From: Siphonodentalium dalli
Taxonomy: Eukaryota; Mollusca; Scaphopoda; Gadilida; Siphonodentaliidae
Direction: 5' to 3'
DNA: 64,000 nt
NCBI GenBank assembly: GCA_032622095.1
Contig: CP136062.1
Location: 166,660,090 to 166,724,089, forward strand
The translations under genes were made by a program, and so were the position numbers. A model generated the notes under the pieces. The model did no database searches. It had not been told where the DNA came from and was given only the letters and a program-made list of their open reading frames with translations. Of the stretch, positions 61,165 to 64,000 are shown piece after piece (the first letter of the stretch is position 1; each line of letters starts with the position of its first letter).

Positions 61165-63612
61165 ATGCACACGAAGAGATCAGGCTGGATCGCGGCATGT
61201 AGGCCCCGGAATGGATTTTTATATGATGCTTACAAAGCAGCCAAGTGTTCGTTTAGACGCGCTTATCGCAGGGCTTCGATGCAATATCTGGATAGCTTTA
61301 ACGAAGAAATCGACAAGTGTGCCGAAAGTGACCAAGCAACGGTCTTTAAACTTTTTAATGCCAAAAGAAGAGACCGTGGAACTCTTGCATCTTCTTTTTT
61401 CACACACAATGGCCAGATTCTTAGAGATAAATCTGAAATCATCGAGGGTTGGGCCTCTTACTATGAGCAAATTTTCTCAACACGTCTAGTTGATCCCCAA
61501 TTTGACCAGAAGCACTTTGAGACTGTCAATAGTTTTGTCGACCAGGAACGTTCTCAAAATACATCCAGTCACGTCGATAGTCTTGTAATGTTTCCTACAA
61601 CACCTACTGAGGTGATTTCTCTTTATAAATGCTTAAAGCCAAACAAAGCGGCCGGCTTTGATGGAATTAATTATGAACACATTATTTTTGGTGGTAATAT
61701 GTTAGCGGAAGCAATTTCTTACCTGTTTAATCAAGTTATAAGTCAAGAATGTGTTCCTTTATCTGCTAAAAAAGGTGTTGTTTTTTCACTTTATAAAGGG
61801 CACCCGAAGCCCAAGGACTCATTCGATAGCTATCGGGGAATTACCCTTCTACCATGTTTATACAAGCTATTTGAGAGACTTATCTTACAAAGACTCGAAA
61901 CTTATACACCCTCCTTACTGAACTTGCATCCCTTGCAAAACGGATTCCAACGAGGGGTCAGCTGCATGATGTCATCTTTCCTTGTAACGGAATGCATATT
62001 CTACACGTCTGAGAGGCAGAGCAGATTATTTTCTTGCTTCTTAGACGTGTGGAAAGCTTTCGATACCGTCTGGGTCGAGGGCCTATTACATAAACTGTAT
62101 CATAGGAAATTTCAAGGCAAGCTCTGGAGAATTATTTCGCATCTTCTGTCTGATATCCAATGTTGCTTAAAATACATGGGTCACACCTCTCGTTGGCTTC
62201 CGATGTTGCAAGGAACGCGCCAGGGAAGTACATTGTCCCCTTTGTTTTATACCATATATATTGACGATTTGTTGGCCAATCTAGAACTTTCAAATTGTGG
62301 CTTATGTTTACAGGGCGTTAATTGTGCAAGCCCAACACACGCGGACGACATGGCTCTTTTGTCACTGTCCAAGAGTGGTTTACAATCGCTTATTGATACA
62401 TGTGTAAACTACTGTCGCACGTGGAGATATCGATATAACCCACAGAAAACAGTTATTATTGTATTTAACGAGTCCACGGTTGTTTCGGCTCGCTCCCAAC
62501 GGTTCTGGTTGTTGGACAGTCACCGCATAACAGATACGGAAAGTGTCACTCATCTTGGAATTCCCTTAGAAAAGATTAACTTTGTTTCAAAATTTGTTGA
62601 AAACATATGCTCTAAACTGCGTGGAACGTATTTTATGTTATCCAATGCTGGCTTACATATCGGTGGTATAACACCCGCCAGCAGCTTCAAATTTTATCAA
62701 TCTGTTGTACTTCCATGTGGCTTATATGGCTCAGAGCTTCTGCATTCTTTAACTAAAACTGATAGCGACCGCCTCGAAAGGTCTCATCGCTTGTGCTTGA
62801 AACACATACAAGGCTTGCATATGCGAACCAGAACTGACATGGCACTTGGTCTCTTGGGAGCCTATCCGCTTGAATGGTACATATACCGAAGAAAAATGTC
62901 ATTTTTCTATTCCCTGTGCAATTTAAATACTTCCAAAGCTGTCAAAGAAATATTTATTCTACGGTTACTCCAATTCTACTGTTCGTCCATTTCCGATTCG
63001 AACAAGAATCTTTACTTCAAAGATCTTTTCAAGGCCTTACAAGAACACGACTTAATTACTTATGTACACGATTACATATCATCTTCATTATTTCCTGATA
63101 AGTGCACATGGAAAACCCTTGTCAACTTGACGGCACTGCACTGGGAGCGTGAGTGGTTATACAGGATTGAGAACGATAATTCTTTTCAGAAATTTAAATT
63201 GGTGCATACCAATCTTGATATGTCATACCTGTGGGTAATGTGTAAGAAGTTCCCCTCAGAAAAGAATAATTTCCATACAGCGGCTCAGCTCATTTGTTTT
63301 GATGCTATCTCAACACCTTCCACGTGCGGTGCCTGCGGACGGGGTTTTGTCGATAAGCTTGTGCATATTCTGTTTGAGTGTTATGCTCTGATTCATATCA
63401 GAAATACCATTTGGTATGATTTTTTGGATAAATTTTCGTGTTCAATGTTCACTCATATTGACAATATGCCACTCGAAGACATTATACGCATATTTCTAGG
63501 GTACGTGCCGGAAGATTGCCGTGATGCGGATTCCACTATGGCTCGTTTCTTTTTAAGGGCAACGCGCCGTTTGTGGTATACATGGGTGTTTTTGTCCGCT
63601 CATAACCAATGA
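61165..63612 (+). CDS. LINE ORF2, C-terminal part: reverse transcriptase
   Basis: An 815-codon frame continues ORF2 after the frameshift. The coding sequence really extends back to about 61132, so the Met at 61165 is internal. RT motifs by residue are LKPNKAAGFDGI (157-168), SYRGITLLPCLYKLFERLI (222-240), motif A FLDVWKAFDTVW (292-303, catalytic Asp294), motif B RQGSTLSPLFY (352-362), motif C HADDMALLS (392-400, Asp394/395), motif D NPQKT (425-429) and motif E HLGIPL (463-468). The ADD is preceded by His where most LINEs have Tyr or Phe. A thumb/connection region follows (YGSELLHSL...LERSHRLCLKHIQGL). The tail CGACGRGF...HILFEC (721-739) gives a C-x2-C-x9-H-x4-C zinc-knuckle-like motif. No RNase H is present. 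The stop at 63610-63612 is followed by the 3' UTR. Confidence 0.95.
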   Translation: MHTKRSGWIAACRPRNGFLYDAYKAAKCSFRRAYRRASMQYLDSFNEEIDKCAESDQATVFKLFNAKRRDRGTLASSFFTHNGQILRDKSEIIEGWASYYEQIFSTRLVDPQFDQKHFETVNSFVDQERSQNTSSHVDSLVMFPTTPTEVISLYKCLKPNKAAGFDGINYEHIIFGGNMLAEAISYLFNQVISQECVPLSAKKGVVFSLYKGHPKPKDSFDSYRGITLLPCLYKLFERLILQRLETYTPSLLNLHPLQNGFQRGVSCMMSSFLVTECIFYTSERQSRLFSCFLDVWKAFDTVWVEGLLHKLYHRKFQGKLWRIISHLLSDIQCCLKYMGHTSRWLPMLQGTRQGSTLSPLFYTIYIDDLLANLELSNCGLCLQGVNCASPTHADDMALLSLSKSGLQSLIDTCVNYCRTWRYRYNPQKTVIIVFNESTVVSARSQRFWLLDSHRITDTESVTHLGIPLEKINFVSKFVENICSKLRGTYFMLSNAGLHIGGITPASSFKFYQSVVLPCGLYGSELLHSLTKTDSDRLERSHRLCLKHIQGLHMRTRTDMALGLLGAYPLEWYIYRRKMSFFYSLCNLNTSKAVKEIFILRLLQFYCSSISDSNKNLYFKDLFKALQEHDLITYVHDYISSSLFPDKCTWKTLVNLTALHWEREWLYRIENDNSFQKFKLVHTNLDMSYLWVMCKKFPSEKNNFHTAAQLICFDAISTPSTCGACGRGFVDKLVHILFECYALIHIRNTIWYDFLDKFSCSMFTHIDNMPLEDIIRIFLGYVPEDCRDADSTMARFFLRATRRLWYTWVFLSAHNQ

Positions 63613-63879
63613 CGTAAACTGCAAGATAAATTGTATTTGCATTGTTAATTCCTCTGTTGCTTTCGTGACGTCAAACAGACACATATATCTTATTCAGAAC
63701 AATAGATAATGATACACTCACGTTCTTAACTAAAATAAGTCGATTATCTTCCATTCAATTCCCAGTGAATTCCGCATCCCGGCATGTCCCGGTATTATTT
63801 GTTAATGTTTAGTAGTTATCAACTACGGGTCGGTGACCGTACGGTATAGGCATTTTGCATTACAAATATAAATATATGT
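63613..63879 (+). other. probable LINE 3' untranslated region
   Basis: No ORF of interest is present. No AATAAA is visible. The boundary between element and host cannot be set without another copy. Confidence 0.4.
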
Positions 63880-63960
63880 GTGTGTACGTATGCATGTGTG
63901 TGTATGTATTATATATGTGTGTGTGTACATGTGTGTGTGTGTGTATATATGTATGTATCC
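63880..63960 (+). repeat. TG/TATG simple repeat
   Basis: The tract alternates TGTG, TATG and TATA tetranucleotides. It could be the tandem-repeat tail of the LINE or an independent microsatellite. Confidence 0.85.
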
Positions 63961-64000
63961 ATAATCTGTACACATTAGCAGCTTGGGGCGGCAACGCATA

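Larger units (their letters stand above)
58061..63612 (+). mobile_element. near-intact LINE (non-LTR retrotransposon), coding core
   Basis: Two proteins in the order ORF1 (coiled coil plus RRM-like), then ORF2 (apurinic-type endonuclease, reverse transcriptase, CCHC-like tail) define a LINE that replicates by target-primed reverse transcription. ORF1 is open over 627 codons. ORF2 spans 60006-63612 with a single frameshift near 61127-61131. No RNase H domain and no LTRs are seen. The endonuclease type and tail point towards the APE-type clades (CR1/L2/Jockey/I-like), but I cannot settle the clade without alignment. The 5' end may lie in 57466-58060. The 3' end lies somewhere between 63613 and the TG/TATG simple repeat at 63880-63960. 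Confidence 0.93.

Noticed and set aside
61127-61165. Programmed frameshift between endonuclease and RT
   Set aside because: No recognised slippery heptamer or downstream structure is seen. A homopolymer indel explains it more simply.

Overview
This window is eukaryotic, and most likely from an invertebrate animal. The evidence is a 30-kb satellite, dense fold-back and TIR elements, a two-ORF LINE with an apurinic-type endonuclease, and no operons or intact host genes. The phylum cannot be fixed from the sequence. It reads as repeat-dominated, pericentromere-like or heterochromatic DNA.

Layout. (1) 1-29835 is one uninterrupted satellite of 25/23-bp units, about 1,200 of them, built around a TATATA core. 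Rare variant units recur at long range. They show higher-order repeats of about 3.5-4.2 kb in the left part (to about 12.2 kb), a block of nearly pure 23-bp units (12.24-13.4 kb), and five higher-order copies of about 1.9-2.6 kb at 13.5-24.4 kb. A 41-bp tandem repeat (eight units) closes the array. (2) 30.4-33.2 kb holds a broken gene whose conserved motifs suggest a FEN1/XPG-like (PIN-fold) nuclease with a cysteine-rich C-terminus. It is split by a 1,159-bp hAT-type non-autonomous transposon with perfect 8-bp target duplications, and it carries frameshifts and a stop. (3) 33.2-57.5 kb is a graveyard of fold-back elements: near-perfect palindromes, TTAA-flanked piggyBac-like MITEs, a 69-nt hairpin module found repeatedly, a ~1-kb inverted repeat, and nested elements including CpG-rich GCGCCGAAA palindromic arrays. 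Paralogous empty sites inside the window date and delimit several insertions. One degenerate coding stretch (47.57-48.27 kb) is visible. (4) 58.06-63.61 kb is an almost intact LINE: ORF1 with coiled coils and an RRM-like end, then ORF2 with endonuclease, reverse transcriptase and a CCHC-like tail, broken by a single-base frameshift.

How parts relate. Apart from the LINE proteins, nothing here looks able to encode a working product. The short ORFs in the satellites, the GCGCC arrays and the minisatellites are repeat translations. The non-autonomous elements (hAT-like, piggyBac-like) would need transposases from elsewhere in the genome. The points most worth following up are the nuclease-like gene family, the mobile 69-nt hairpin module carried in two different TTAA elements, and the domain structure of the satellite.
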